Source: Ampelocalamus luodianensis
Taxonomy: Eukaryota > Streptophyta > Magnoliopsida > Poales > Poaceae
Assembly (NCBI GenBank): GCA_036346255.1
Contig: CM070620.1
Location: 57,460,522-57,524,521, forward strand
Direction: 5' to 3'
DNA length: 64,000 nt
The notes below the pieces were generated by a model. The model was not told the origin of the DNA, searched no databases, and saw only the letters and a list, made by a program, of their open reading frames with translations. Position numbers and translations under genes: made by a program. Below, piece by piece: positions 46,940 through 59,019 of this stretch. Each line of letters starts with the position of its first letter. The first letter of the stretch is position 1.

Positions 46940-48290
46940 TTTCTAGTCTTCGGTTCGCGCTAACCCATCTCTTCGTAACAGATGTGCTCGATGCACAAAG
47001 AAGAGACTAGGTCGCAAGTCGGGTCGATGAAGGTCTCCACGCCCCAACCGCCCGCATAAGGGTTGCAGCGCGCCCTCGGGCGATTGTGATGGATTTTGGT
47101 CCCCTTTTGCCGTGACCATGGTAAAAGAGCCATGTCGCGGAAGGTTGCAACCCCGGAAGGTCAAGGTCGCCGCGCCGTGGTGAGGAAGGACACTACGCAG
47201 CTGAGTGTACCACGCCTTGCCCAAATTGTGATGAAGACCACCTACCCGGAACTGGTCCGATCGCTAAAGTCACTTGTTTTCTCTGCGAGGAAGCACTCAC
47301 TCTTCCAAAGAGTGTAGCATGAGTCCGTGATCGCCAGTCATTAAAGCTTCACGATCGCTTTCTTGGTCATCTGCGAGTATCGCAATCGCTAATGCTTCCG
47401 CACTGCAGGAGTTCTTGGATGATTTGTCCGTGGAGCCGCAGACAAATTACTACCTATACCTTCCCAACTTTCGACATACGGTCGAGAATCCCATGGTTGT
47501 TGGGGCCGAAAGAAGAAGCTAAAGCATCAACAGATGGCGGATGCCACTTGTTTCTTCAGTAACAACAAGGGTCACTATGCGCATAGTTGTCCTAAGAAGA
47601 GTGCAACAACCCTCGCCCTCCGCGGTCGTGAGCCAGCCTCGCGCACTGCGTCCAAAGCAGAAGGTGGCCCGCGATCCGCCGCTGTCACGCGCTTCTTTTG
47701 TCACAAGAAGGGCATTACGCCAATAGTTGCCCCGTGAAGCATCGTGAGCGGAAGGCGCTCGTGATCAAGTCAACTCCATCTCCGCCAAGAAGTTCAGAGG
47801 CGCCCACGCCATGTTGGGTACGCTTCTTGTTTACTCTTACCCCGATGCGGTATTATTCGATTCGAGGCATCTCGCTCCTTTATATCGCTATCTTTGATCG
47901 TGTTGGTGATCTTCATCTTGCTCCATCATCGATGCCTAGCACCATCTCGGCTTCATCAAGCCTTGCTAGCCTACCCTGCTTTTCCCAAGAAGAAGGCTAC
48001 CATCCGGTTGTCATCGGTCTTTTGACTTGAGTGACACCCTTCGTCTCTATACATCCTTGGGCATCACCTACTTGGTATTGCCTCAAATTCTGTGACCTAA
48101 ATGTCCATAGCCCTTCTAATCAAGCACGGAGGGATGACTCGCATAGCTAGTTAGCGGCCGAGATTCCGCTGTTGGCGGAATTAACTGACAAATCGCTTCC
48201 ACCACCAACAACGATCTTGCGCCATCGCCCTCAAAGATCGAGGAAGATCTCTCATCTGTCAATCCTTGCTATATCCGACTTGATAAGTTC
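46940..48290 (+). pseudogene. gag and protease remnant of element C
   Basis: Reading across frames gives a string of zinc-knuckle-like motifs: EEGHYAAECTTPCPNCDEDH and VTCFLCEE (47,180-47,290), CFFSNNKGHYAHSCPKK (47,545-47,600, second Cys replaced) and FFCHKKG...YANSCPVK (47,695-47,740). An aspartic-protease-like start follows with LFDS at about 47,854-47,865, where the Gly of D-S-G is disrupted, then a C-terminal tail to about 48,290. Multiple knuckles suggest an RNA-binding gag with an unusual cysteine cluster. Frameshifts and stops are frequent. The interior ends without RT, RNase H or integrase, so C would depend on enzymes from a relative such as D. Confidence 0.65.
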
Positions 48291-48508
48291 CCGTGTCAAC
48301 TAAAGTGGCACATTTTCCACTGTGTCGAACCGAATTGTGCCGATCCCTTGCTTGAGCTCCTTCTCTCGGGAATCGTGCCATTCATTTCCTTGAAGTTCGT
48401 GGTCGAATTGTTCCAAGGATGAAGCTACTTGGAAACATAAAGACCACAAAGATATCTGACTACCCTCTTTCTTTCTCGAGCAAGTCAAATCTCTGACGAG
48501 ATTTTTGT

Positions 48509-48520
48509 AAGGGGGAGAGT
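48509..48520 (+). other. Polypurine tract of element C
   Basis: AAGGGGGAGAGT directly precedes the TGTAACATCCC start of the 3' LTR; nearly identical to that of D. Confidence 0.9.
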
Positions 48521-50179
48521 TGTAACATCCCAATTTTGGACTTGTGTTTCAAATGTAAGAAAATGAGTAGAAATTAAAACTTTTTCTTACATCTTGTATT
48601 TCCTATTTGTACTGAACAAGTATTGTACAAGAAGTTATGGAAATACAAAGTCACAAGCCCCTGATCCGAATCATGAGCTTTCAAAAACAATCTTGTCAAA
48701 CCTCTTGATCATCTCTGAAAATATTTTCCCTGGTTCTTGGGTTGGTTTAGACCCTCTGAAAAATTTCACAATTTTTAGAAATTGTTTGAATATCTTTGGA
48801 GGCCAGTCAAACCTATTGAAATTTGGTCAAACTGTGGACCCGCACCTTGTGGAATTTTGGAGGAAAATGTATAGCACAAAAACCTCTGCAAAATTTACAC
48901 GAGGTCTTAAGCTCAGTTAGCAAGATTCTGTAAAAATTTCATAATTTTTGGAGATAGTTTGCTGCCCAAATAATTCTCCTAAGGTCAGCTCTTGTTGGGA
49001 CTCAAATTTTGAACCCTAGGTCCAGTCGACTCGGACTGAGTCGACTCACCAATTGACTCGCTCGAGTCGAGTCACTAGGTCGCACCGAGCTCGACCCTGG
49101 TCCTCGTGTGTGAGCCGTTGGATTTGAAATCCAACGCTCACAAACCACCCCGACCTCCTCTTTCGTTCTTCTTCTTCCTCTTCCGCCGAGAGCGGCGTGC
49201 GGCGGGCGCAGTGAGCGGGCAAAGGTCGATCACCGTGGGGCCTGCAACGGCTCCGAGCCCTCTCGATTGACAAGCGTGTCGCCTTTGCTCGACCTTACCC
49301 GCCTCTCGCCTCGCTTTCGCGCGAGAACCCTTTTGTCCCATCGCCATTAAACCTTCGCCCTCGAGCTCGATCGACCGCTACTTGGGCACCTCCGGGTCCT
49401 CCTCAAGCTCCTTCACATCCCCTCGGCACTCCAGCCTTCCTCTCGTGGTTAGTTTGGTGCAAAACCACCGAGTGCCTCTCGCCCGCCATTTTCGAGCGGG
49501 GCTCTCCTCGGTGTGAGTGTTCGGTGGACCTCTTGCACTATTCTTACCCCTTTGTACACCTTTGGTCGTCGTCTGCGGAGCTCCTAACCTTTCTTTTTGG
49601 TTGCCTCCCAGAGCAAATGGATTTGGGTTTTCGGGTTTTGCGGTCGTAGGTGGAGCTGTCTTCTCCAGCTCATTAAGCATCCCCGCCCCATCGTGGTGGT
49701 TCTGGACCACCTTGTGGTTCGTCGCGAACCTATCCTCGACCTCTCCTTTTGTTGGTTGATCAGAGATCCGTGCGCCGCCATCTCCTCCGCCTCCGGTGAA
49801 TCGCTCCTTGCGGCACTCTCCGACCCCCTCGGACCACCCTCGTGCCCCGGTGAGTTCATTTTAGTCCTTAGAGCTTAGGGTCTAGCTAGGATAGCTCGTA
49901 GCGCTCCTTTTCGTGTTTTCGGTTTTTCGAAAGCCGTCCTCCGCCTCGCCGCTCGCCGGCGCTCAAGGCCGTCCGCCGCCGAGAGCACCTCCGTTAGGTT
50001 CGCAATGCTATTAGCTTCGCTTTGGTGGCTTTGGTTCCCACCGCCGTAGTCCTGGTCGCCGGCGACATGCCGGGCGAGCTCACCGCCGAGCTCTGTGCAC
50101 TGTTTGCGTTTTGTCGAGTCCTTGACCTCCTCGGGTTCATCGGGACCGCCCACGATCACCCCTTTAGATCCGAGCCCTT

Positions 50180-51260
50180 GGCTCCTTTTCCAAAAGCTTA
50201 AGCCTCGGGACCTCCCAGAGTTGATCCTAACCGTCTAGGACCACCCGGTTAAAATCCTCGGCCGCTAGGACCACTCCGCGCAAAAGATCTCCTCGTGATC
50301 TTTTGTTAAGACCACCCCTAATAGGTCGAAAGACCTCCTCCGAGGTCCTCTTTGCAAAAGACCTCCTCGTGGTCCTTTGTAAAACCACCTCGACCTCCCG
50401 AGGTCCTCTTTGCAAAAGACCTCCCTTGGTCATTTTGCAAAGACCACCTCAGACCACCTCTGGTCGCCTTGTAAAGCCACCCCGGCCTTTTACACGTAAA
50501 ACCCCTTCGAGACCTCTTAGGCTCAATCTCGACTGCTCACGACCTCCCGGATCGATCCGAGCGTTAGATCTCTTTTGTCAAATCCTTAGTGCTCGGACCT
50601 CCCTCCGCCGATCCGACCGTTCAAGACCTCCCTAGGTCTAATCTCGAACCGCCCGGATCTCCTCCGATTAAAACCCTATCGCTTAGGACCTCCCCAGAAG
50701 ATCTTGGCCATCCAAGACCTCCTCAGAACATCCCTCACGATCAAGACCTCCTCCTGGAGATCTTGACTGCCTAGGACCTCCTCCTTTGGATCCGTAGCGT
50801 TAGGACCTCCTCCTCTGGTCTAAACCGTTAGACCTAGATCTAACGGCTAGACCTCCTTCCTCGATTTAAAGCCTTAGGACCTCCCTCGCTCAATCTTGAC
50901 GCCCGGGACCTCCTCACTTGATCGTGTCCGTAAAGACCTCCTCCGGAGATCTAGACCGTTGAAGACCTCCTCCGTGAGATCTTAGCCGCCGCACCTCCCT
51001 CCGTAGGTTTACCCTTAGACCTCCCCTAGTGCTCGGGACCGCCAGATCTCGATCCGACGGTCACGACCTGCAAAGCGCATAGACCTCCTTGCGTGCGGCT
51101 GCACGCACCGGTCGTGATCGTTGATCCGATCTCGACGGTCCGCACTCTCCCAAAGCGGGAGGAGGTCTTGTGTGCGAGCAGCTGAAGCTCGTAAGCCGTC
51201 GGATCTTGATCTAACGGCCCACGACCTCTCCTTTTCATTCAATTCGTTTGGACCTCCCGA
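50180..51260 (+). repeat. GACCTCC minisatellite inside LTR C
   Basis: Dozens of GACCTCC words recur every 20-45 bp for more than a kilobase. Interspersed are GATC-rich words such as GATCCGA, GATCTAACGG and ACCGTTAGGACC. No comparable block is present in LTRs B, D, E or F. Confidence 0.85.
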
Positions 51261-52281
51261 GAGCTCAATTGTTCTAAGTCTTTTTATGTTTCAAAGTTCA
51301 AAAGTGCTTAACTTTGTCATTTTAACTCCTTTTTGAATGATTCCAGTTGCTGTAGCTTTGTTATAGTATGAACTTTAATCTGAGAATGAAATTAGGCCCT
51401 GTCATATAACAGAAAATGATTTAACTACACGATCTTGTTTAGTGAAAAATGATGTCTAGAAATTCATGGAAAATTTGTAAAATGTATAACTTATTCTCTG
51501 TAATTCCAAACTGAGCAAACTCAACTTGGTAAAATGGGTCTGAGACATGCTTTAATATGAACTAGGCTTTGTCCTTATTTATGTTCTGAGAAATGATATA
51601 TGCTAGTTTTAGAGCTTAGAAAAATCATAACTAATTCATTATAACTCCAAATTGTGCAAACTTAGTTTTGCTGTTGTTAGGATGACATTATCTACCCACC
51701 ATAAAAATTTCAGATTCCAGATCATTCTAGAAATTTTCGCCATGAACAAGAACCTAAATTAATTTAATTAGCATTTTTCAGTGAGAGAACTTAGTTTAGC
51801 TATAACTTTTGCATGCTAAGTCTAAATGAAGTGATTCTTGTTTCTAAAATTGTCTAAAATCATAATCTAGCTTCTGTATAAATTTTATTGTATTTGGAGA
51901 ACTTTTTGCTGTTGAGTTTTGTTTGGAGTTCTTGTTCTTATTTGAGTATCGCTTTTTAGCGTTAGGGTTTCAAGGAATTATTGTTCACGTGAGTGAATCC
52001 TCTGCAACAAGAAAGTGATCTACCGCCAGCAAGCAGTTTGATCATGTTAATCCCAATATTTTAAGTATTTATGTTGTTTACAACTTCTATGTATGCATTG
52101 CTATCTTGCTTTAACTATTGTCGATAGTTGGCCTCGGTAGATGCATTTCCATAGACAAATGATTATCCTCTACTACCATGAGCCTAGGTTTTTGTGTGAT
52201 TTAGAGCTCGTTGGATGAGCTCTTGTCCCTTAGTAGTTTGCGAATTAATTGCTTAGCCATGCTTAGTTTCCTAGAATGGGC

Positions 52282-52905
52282 GGTTATCGACTTGTCGATA
52301 ACCTTGATCACCTAAAACTTATTATCACTTATGATTTCAGCCTCGTGCCTTGTCTACTTATGAAAACTAAAACTGAAAACAAAATGATTTAGACTTGGGC
52401 ACAATGGTAAGATGGTGTGATTGTGGGGTGTGATCGAATGGTGCCGGGTCAACAAGGACCGAACATCTTGTTACACTAAACCAAGCATTTTGTGCGTATA
52501 ACCACACTAGAGGGTATGGGACCTCTCTTGAATTAGTACTTTGGGAGGCATTAATTAATGAGTCGGTCAGTAGCTTATAGAGAAAAAGGATCACTAAGGC
52601 GTGACCGGGTGGTTCCTTTCTAGGTCCTCCACCCGACCGGGGCTTGTAATGTCCGGCTAGTAACTATTGACTCCCGACTTTGCTTGACCCCACCACAACG
52701 TGTGGTCCTAGTGGCCTCTTTCGCCGGCTGGTCACTAAGGGTTAACCCCATACGTGCGACTTTAATTAACGCATTCCATTGGAAACGTCTCGTAGGACTT
52801 AGCCGTCGCCGCATACCAAAGGAAGTGTGCTTAATAGCTTGGCAAAAGGCGATGCAAGTGTGGGTACATTGGTACACCCTCGCAGGTTTAAAACTATTCG
52901 AATAG
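52282..52905 (+). other. Conserved LTR core of C: stem-loop and palindrome
   Basis: Stem-loop GGTTATCGAC/GTCGATAACC (52,282-52,303, loop TT). Palindrome CTATTCGAATAG (52,894-52,905). Confidence 0.82.
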
Positions 52906-53669
52906 CCTCGCCCTAGGTTATGGACACGCTTGGCAAGGTCTTTCAAGAGTTAGACTACAACATTTTTAATTAAAACTTGATGGGTGGCACGAATCTGGGA
53001 TTCGTGCTATGTGTGGTGGCTATTGGGTTAGTCACCAATAGGTGGTTACTCTTGTACTTATTGTATCTCGTGTTATTTCAATCAATAAAAACTGATTACA
53101 AACTTGCTTTTGAAATGTATTACATTACTGCAAATAAAGTTGGCTTTGTGCTAAATGAGACATACAACCACCACTTAAATAACCTTGCATGTAGTATAAT
53201 GATAGGTCTGCTATTCCACACGTCAGTCTTGCGAGTACAAAAACAATTTTTGTACTCAGATGCTATGCTTAATGTTTTTGTTGCAGAGGAAGAAGTGGAT
53301 CCCCAAGGGATCGACTTTTGTGAGAATCGCCGTGGTTTGACGACTAGCTTGGCGCCTTGGCTTCGGTTGCCTTGTGGGTTATGGCTAATCGTTGATTTTA
53401 TTTATAGCCATCTTATGGCACTTTTGCTCCATTGTTAATGTTACTTTGTTGTTGTTGGCGATCGGCCCTCTTGTGTAATAACTCTTATTGTACGCCTTTG
53501 CTAGACTTGTTATATGGTGATGTATGGAATTGGTGCATAATTTTGTAACGGGTGTGTATGCTCGCATTTAGGAAGCATACATATCTCGAGGCTTGGTTTA
53601 TTTGATTTGTACTATTAGGACCAAGTGGGTGGTTAAACAGTACAAGCCGAATGAATCGGGGTCCTCACA

Positions 53670-55667
53670 GCACCCACAGCCAGCTAGCCCCTGCCACTGA
53701 CATGCGGGCCCGCGCGAGGGCGCTAACTGAGTCAGCTCTGACTCGGCCACGGCCTAAGGTGACGTCGAAGGCGTATTCTGAGAATACGTCTTCGGCTTAC
53801 TAAAGTGCAAACCTATCATACCCTCACGGAGAAATACGCTTCCCAACAGAGAAAACGCATAACCAGAGCTACACAAACCTAACTGACAGCATGGACCCAC
53901 ATGGCAGCGACTAAGGAAATAACATAACGGTTGGATTAAAGGATTTCTAAATGCGATTAACCAAAGAGGTCCCACAAGTCAGTGATACTGACTAAAAGAT
54001 GATTATCACTAAAGAGTAGGGTTAGACCTTAACGCTGCCGGCGGCTCACCGGCGACCACAGGGACGGTGGCGCGGCCGCACGACTGATCTCGCGAACCAG
54101 GAGGTCTTAGGGCGAGTGAGATATACCTATAGGTTCGCAAAGACCTCGCGAACTTGATGACGGTGACCCGGGACCTCGAGGATGCCGGCGGCGAGCTGGC
54201 GGCGAACGGAGGCGGAGAAGAAGATGGGGTGCTCGCGGAGAAGACGCTGCGAGCCGAAGACCCGGAAGGTGCGCCGCAGGATCGCCTCGGCTCCGGGAAG
54301 GATCGCCCGGATAATGCCGACGAAGGAGGTGCAGGCGGCGGAATTTCACACGCGCGAAACCGAGCTCGGAGAAGAAGGGTCGTCGCGGCCTCAACAATGC
54401 ACCAAAGATGAAAATGAAGCCATCATTAGATCGATTGCATCGATGCGATCCTAAGGGACCAAACGCCGAGGCATGATACTCACTAGATCGCCAGAAAGCT
54501 TACAGGACCAAGATCACCGGAGGCGGAGACGATGAACTTGCTTCTGGTGATACGGTGCACGACAATGATCCGGGCTGGGCAAAATGGAGGCGGCGTGGAG
54601 AGTGGATCACGATGGTACGGTCGCGGGCTTGAGAGAGGCACTGACACGGCGGCGCTGCTCTTGGGTTCAACTCCGGCCGAGACAAAGAAACGGGCGGAGA
54701 AAGCACGAGAATGGGGTAGAGAAGGAATGAATGAGTTCGGTGGGTAGAGAGAATGGGGTAGATGATGAGTTCGGTGGGTAGATGAGACCCGGCGATGCTT
54801 CTCGGGACCGACACGAGGGCGTAAATGTGGCGGCGACGAGAGGCGTGGCAAGCATGCGCGTCGACCGAGAACTCGGTGAGACGCGGAGAAGACGAGGCGA
54901 AGGCGGCGGTGGGGTCCACGTCGGCGATCGACGGCGGTGCGAACCGGTGGTTTGGTTTGATCAAGCAACACCCGACCGTTGGATCGAAATGGGCGGTGAG
55001 ATTGGTGTATGCATTCGGACAGTCGGTTGCGACGCAACGTGGATCGCTCGATTTGCATCGGACGGTCACGATCGATTGGACTCGTCTTGCGGTGCAGCTA
55101 GGCGGTGCGACCGAGTCAAGTGGTGCGGTCGGTTTGAGTCGGGCTCGGGTTCGAGCGACAAGCGATGATTTCGATTTTGAGTTTAAAAGCTGAGAGAGTT
55201 TTAGGGAATTTTTAGAGATAGCTCCCGAGCTCCAAAAATTCCGAAATTTTTATGGTAGCTACTAGAGACAGAGAGTAACCTTTCATAAATTTTCCAGAAC
55301 TTTTTATGCACTGAGAAGTTCTGCAGAAAATTCACAAGCATGCTGACCTAGGGTTTGACCAGATTTCCAACTAGTTTGACTTGGCCATTTGAAATAACAA
55401 ATAAAATCTAAAAATTGTGAAATAATTCAGGGAGGTAGATAGGATGATCAAGATGATAGGAAAAATAATTTCAGAGGATGATCACAAGTTTGAAAGCTAA
55501 GAATTTGCTGACAACAATTTCCTATCACAAGAATTAACTTCTAGAAAATTGGAAATTGCTAGGGAAAATTTGGAAAACTTCCAAATGATTTGAGGAGACA
55601 ACAAAAGTTTTTATTTCTCCTCAAAATTTTACATTGGAAATACAAACCCTAAGTCGAGGCTGTTACA
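53670..55667 (-). repeat. Element D 3' LTR, proximal piece
   Basis: Begins on the minus strand TGTAACAGCCTCGACTTAGG at 55,667 and continues to the C insertion at 53,670. It matches 62,690-64,000 of the 5' LTR over the shared part. GC-rich around 54,040-55,160. Confidence 0.88.
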
Positions 55668-55680
55668 AATCTCCCCCTTA
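55668..55680 (-). other. Polypurine tract of element D
   Basis: Minus strand TAAGGGGGAGATT directly before the LTR start, next to the pol stop. Confidence 0.9.
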
Positions 55681-57063
55681 CAGAATCTGCTTGAGATTAC
55701 GATCACTGGAGAAGAATGATGGGTAATCTGCTCGGAGACGATCTTCCCGCTCCCAAGTGGCTTCATCCTCGGAGTGGTTTGACCACTGAACTTTGAGGAA
55801 CTTGATCACACGGTTCCTCGATTCGCGTTCGACTTCTTGAGGATACGAACGGACGCTCACGATAAGGCGGATCTTCGCACATCAATATTTTCCAATGGTG
55901 TTTCCTCAACTGGAACACGGAGGCACTTCTTCAATTGTGACACATGGAAAACATCATGCACTCCTTCAAGCGTGGTGGCAACTCCAACTTGTATGCAACG
56001 GCTCCCACTTTCTTGATGATGCGATATGGCCCGACATATCGAGGAGCGGTTGCCCTTGACACCAAACGACGATGTCCCTTGAGGCGAGACTTTGAGATAC
56101 ACAAAGTCATTGGTGAAACTCATCTCACGGCGACGCCGACCGCATAGCTCTTCTCGCTCGATCGAGCCACGCGCAAGTGCTCACGAATCAAGCGCACTTG
56201 ACTTTGGCCTCATTGATGGAATCTGGACCAAAGAACCGCCTTTCACGGTTCCACCGGTTCAACGGTGTTACGCACGCCTCCCATACAAGGCCTCAAATGG
56301 TGCCATACCGAGGCGGCTGGAAGCCGTTGTTGTAGGAGAACTTCGCAAGCGGTAGGCACTTCTCCCAATTCTTTCCATAGGAAAGGACACAAGCACGAGC
56401 ATATCTTCAAGCACACGATTGACGCGCTCCGTCGACCATCGATCACGAGGATGATAGGGTGAGCGAACGAAAGACGGTACCCATGGCCTCTATGATCGTG
56501 CCAAAATCGGAAGTGAAAAGAGAACCACGATCTGACACTATCGTTCGTGGCACACCATGCAGACTCACAATGCGGGATATGTAAAGATCCGCTAGCTGAT
56601 TCACATCAATCTTAGATCGCACTGGAAGGAAATGGGCCACCTTCGTCAATCGATCAATGATAACCCATAATGCATCCTTCCCCGCAGGAGTACGGGGCAG
56701 ACCAGTGATAAAATCCATGCCTACAGAATCCCACTTCCATTCTGGTATAGGCAAGGGCTGAAGAAGACCTGCTGGACGCTGATGCTCGGCCTTGACACGA
56801 CAACATATGTCACATCTGGCAACGAACCTGGCAATCTCGCGTTTCATGCGAGTCCACCAGAATCTCTGACGCAGATCTTGGTACATTTTAGTGGCCCCGG
56901 GATGGATGGACAAAGGCGAATCATGGGCCTCCTGAAGAATCAAATCCCGCAACTCTGGGACCTTTGGGACCACAAGACGCTGCCCAAACCACACAACACC
57001 GTGCTCATCTTCTGTGAAACACTTGGCTGATCCATCCTTGATATTCTGCTTGATTTTACCCAC
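55678..57063 (-). pseudogene. pol: Integrase and chromodomain-like C-terminus of element D pol
   Basis: Integrase starts with the zinc-binding H-H-C-C region (EAHDSPLSIHPGATKMYQDL, then CDICCRVKAEH at about 56,788-56,820) and the catalytic core (MDFITGLP, IVSDRGSLFTSDF). After a frameshift near 56,450 the expected catalytic Glu region is out of frame. A further broken stretch leads to GVHDVFHVSQLKKCL (about 55,930-55,975). The tail ends with a chromodomain-like block (IKFLKVQWSNHSEDEATWER, then RADYPSFF), stopping at 55,678-55,680, overlapping the polypurine tract. Such tails are thought to target integration to heterochromatin. Reading is continuous from 57,063 to about 56,490. Confidence 0.9.
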
Positions 57064-57229
57064 ACCATCATCGATTCTTTGTCCGACTTGATTTGATCCA
57101 CCAAGGTTGGTTGCACAATCAAGCGAAGAAGGGAACCATGCTCAACCAAACCCAAGTTGAGGCGTTGAAATTCGCAAGAAGTGCAGGTTCTTTGCTCTTG
57201 GATCATCGAGTATTGCAATACACCTTTCG

Positions 57230-58570
57230 GCTAAGTGCATCGGCAACCACATTGGCTTTGTCCGGATGATCACGAATACCCATGTCATAATCTTTGATCA
57301 ATTCCAGCCATCTCTCCGCACGAGGTTCAGATCATTTGAGTGAACAAGTATTTCAAGCTCTTACGATCGAATACACCTCACACGTGATTACCGATCGAGA
57401 TAATGCCGCCAAATCTTGAGTGCATGAACCACAGCAGCAAGCTCTAGATCATGGGTGGGATAGTTGAGCTCATGAGGTCTCAACTGCCTGGATGCATAGG
57501 CAACTGCCTTGCCTTCCTGCATAAGAACACATCCAAGTCCCTGACGAGAGGCATCGCAATAAATATCGAAGCTCTTGTGGATATCAGGAAGAGTAAGAAG
57601 CTGAGTGAAGTCAATGTTGTTTGAGCTCCTGAAAGCTCTTATCACAAGCAGAGGACCACACAAACTTCTTGTCCTTCTTGAGCAATTCAGTCATCGGCTT
57701 AGCGATTTTGGAGAAGTTCTCGATAAAGCGGCGGTAGTAGCCCGCTAAACCGAGAAAACTCCGCACATCAGTGACTGACTTGGGCTGCCCCCAAGATAGA
57801 ACATCACCGACCCTTTGGGATCCACGACTATGCCTCGGTGAAAGAACAGGCCCAAGAATGCCACTTCCTTCAACCAGAACTCACATTTGCTGAACTTTGC
57901 ATATAGCTGGTGTTCCCACAATTTGCCCAAAACAATCCTCAGATGCTCAGCATGCTCTGCTTCAGTCTTGGAATAGATAAGAATATCATCAATAAAGACC
58001 ACCACAAATTTATCCAAATACTCCATGAATACTGAATTCATAAGGTTCATGAACAAAGCTGGAGCATTGGTTAAACCGAAAGACATGACGGTGTACTCGT
58101 ACAACCCATAACGAGTAGTGAAAGCCGTCTTTGGAATATCCTCTGATCTGATCCTGACCTGATGATACCCCATTCTCAAATCAATCTTTGAGAACACTGG
58201 CTCCGATCAAGCGATCAAGCAGATCATCAATGCGGGGCAGAGGATATTTGTTCTTCACCGTCACCTCATTGAGAGGACGGTAATCAACACACATGCGCAA
58301 AGTCTTGTCCTTCTTCTTCACAAAGATCACCGGACAACCCCAAGGAGATGAACTGGGGCGGATGAAACCCTTCGCTTGGAGCTCACCAAGCTGCTTCTTC
58401 AATTCTTCTAGCTCATTGGGAGGCATTCGATACGGCGCCTTCGAGATAGGGGCAGTACCGGGCAGCAACTCAATGACAAACTCAAGGTCTCGAACCGGAG
58501 GCATCCCGGGCAAGTCTTCAGGAAAGACATCCAGAAAGTCAGATACTATGGGAACATCCTGAATTTGCAA
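57230..58570 (-). pseudogene. pol: Reverse transcriptase and RNase H of element D pol
   Basis: The RT begins near SDFLDVFPEDLPGMPPVRDL (about 58,490-58,550). It then reads PYRMPPNELEELKKQLGELQ, MCVDYRPLNEVTVKNKYPLP, FSKIDLRMGYHQVRIRSEDI, SFGLTNAPALFMNLMN and the catalytic FIDDILIYSK (Asp-Asp at 57,985-57,990). RNase H follows with FDIYCDASRQGLGCVLMQEG and HDLELAAVVHALKIWRHYLD. Frame changes occur near 58,190, 57,800, 57,650 and 57,390. Continuous frames of 129 and 150 codons remain, so the decay is mild compared with the CACTA transposase. Confidence 0.93.
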
Positions 58571-58930
58571 GGTTGGCTTTGCTTCTAATGCACATAGATG
58601 CGACCCACAAGCCGCGCGAAAATCCGACTGTCACTTTGAAGGGTGGTGAGATAGACAATCTTCCCGCACAATCGATCTGCCCCAAGTGTTGGGACAACCA
58701 ATCCATGCCAAGAATCACATCCGGCTCGCTGAGCCGAAAGCGAATAAGGTTTGCCAAAACCCCACTCCTTGGACTACGATAGGAACATCACGACATCAGA
58801 TCGCTCTCATTTCCGACCCGGAGGCGGATGAGCAAAGGAACTCCCAAAGGAACACAGTGAAGACCACTAGCAGCAGCAAATGATCTTGAAACAAAGAATG
58901 CGATGCTCCGAATCAAATATCTGCAGCGGG
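58540..58930 (-). pseudogene. pol: Aspartic protease of element D pol
   Basis: The flap region is readable as PDVILGMDWLSQHLGQIDCA (about 58,670-58,730). Upstream, an FDS triplet at about 58,910-58,918 is followed by a frame break exactly where the Gly of the D-S-G active site is expected. It cleaves the polyprotein in intact relatives. Confidence 0.75.
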
Positions 58931-59019
58931 GCGAGAATTAACAAGAAGTGTACCAATCACGACATCTAGCGCCTCTGAGCCTCCTCGGTGAGAGGTGGTT
59001 GACTCGACCGCCGCTCGCA

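Larger units (their letters stand above)
45722..53669 (+). mobile_element. Element C: LTR retrotransposon with gag-protease interior and eroded 5' LTR
   Basis: Inserted in the 3' LTR of D, opposite orientation. Parts are a 461-bp 5' LTR remnant (45,722-46,182), PBS (46,186-46,197), a 2.3-kb interior with gag and protease remnants, a polypurine tract (48,509-48,520) and a 5,149-bp 3' LTR (48,521-53,669). GCAC occurs at both junctions (45,718-45,721 and 53,670-53,673), consistent with part of a target duplication. No RT or integrase is visible. The 5' and 3' untranslated parts resemble those of D, so the two are related. Confidence 0.85.
48521..53669 (+). repeat. Element C 3' LTR, 5.1 kb
   Basis: Runs TGTAACATCCCAATTTTGGA...TCCTCACA. 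At 5,149 bp it is longer than the other LTRs measured here. The extra length is largely a GACCTCC-rich minisatellite (50,180-51,260). AT-rich modules (51,480; 51,630; 51,790) and the conserved core (52,282-52,905) follow. Open frames within it have no homology I recognise. Confidence 0.88.

Noticed and set aside
50180..51260. GACCTCC block as CRISPR or coding repeat
   Set aside because: The repeated word is 7 bp with irregular spacing, open frames are interrupted, and it lies inside an LTR.
54483..55193. Open frames up to 191 codons in the D LTR
   Set aside because: They lie in GC-rich LTR DNA on both strands, are not retained intact in the sister LTR (63,520-63,981) and match no family.
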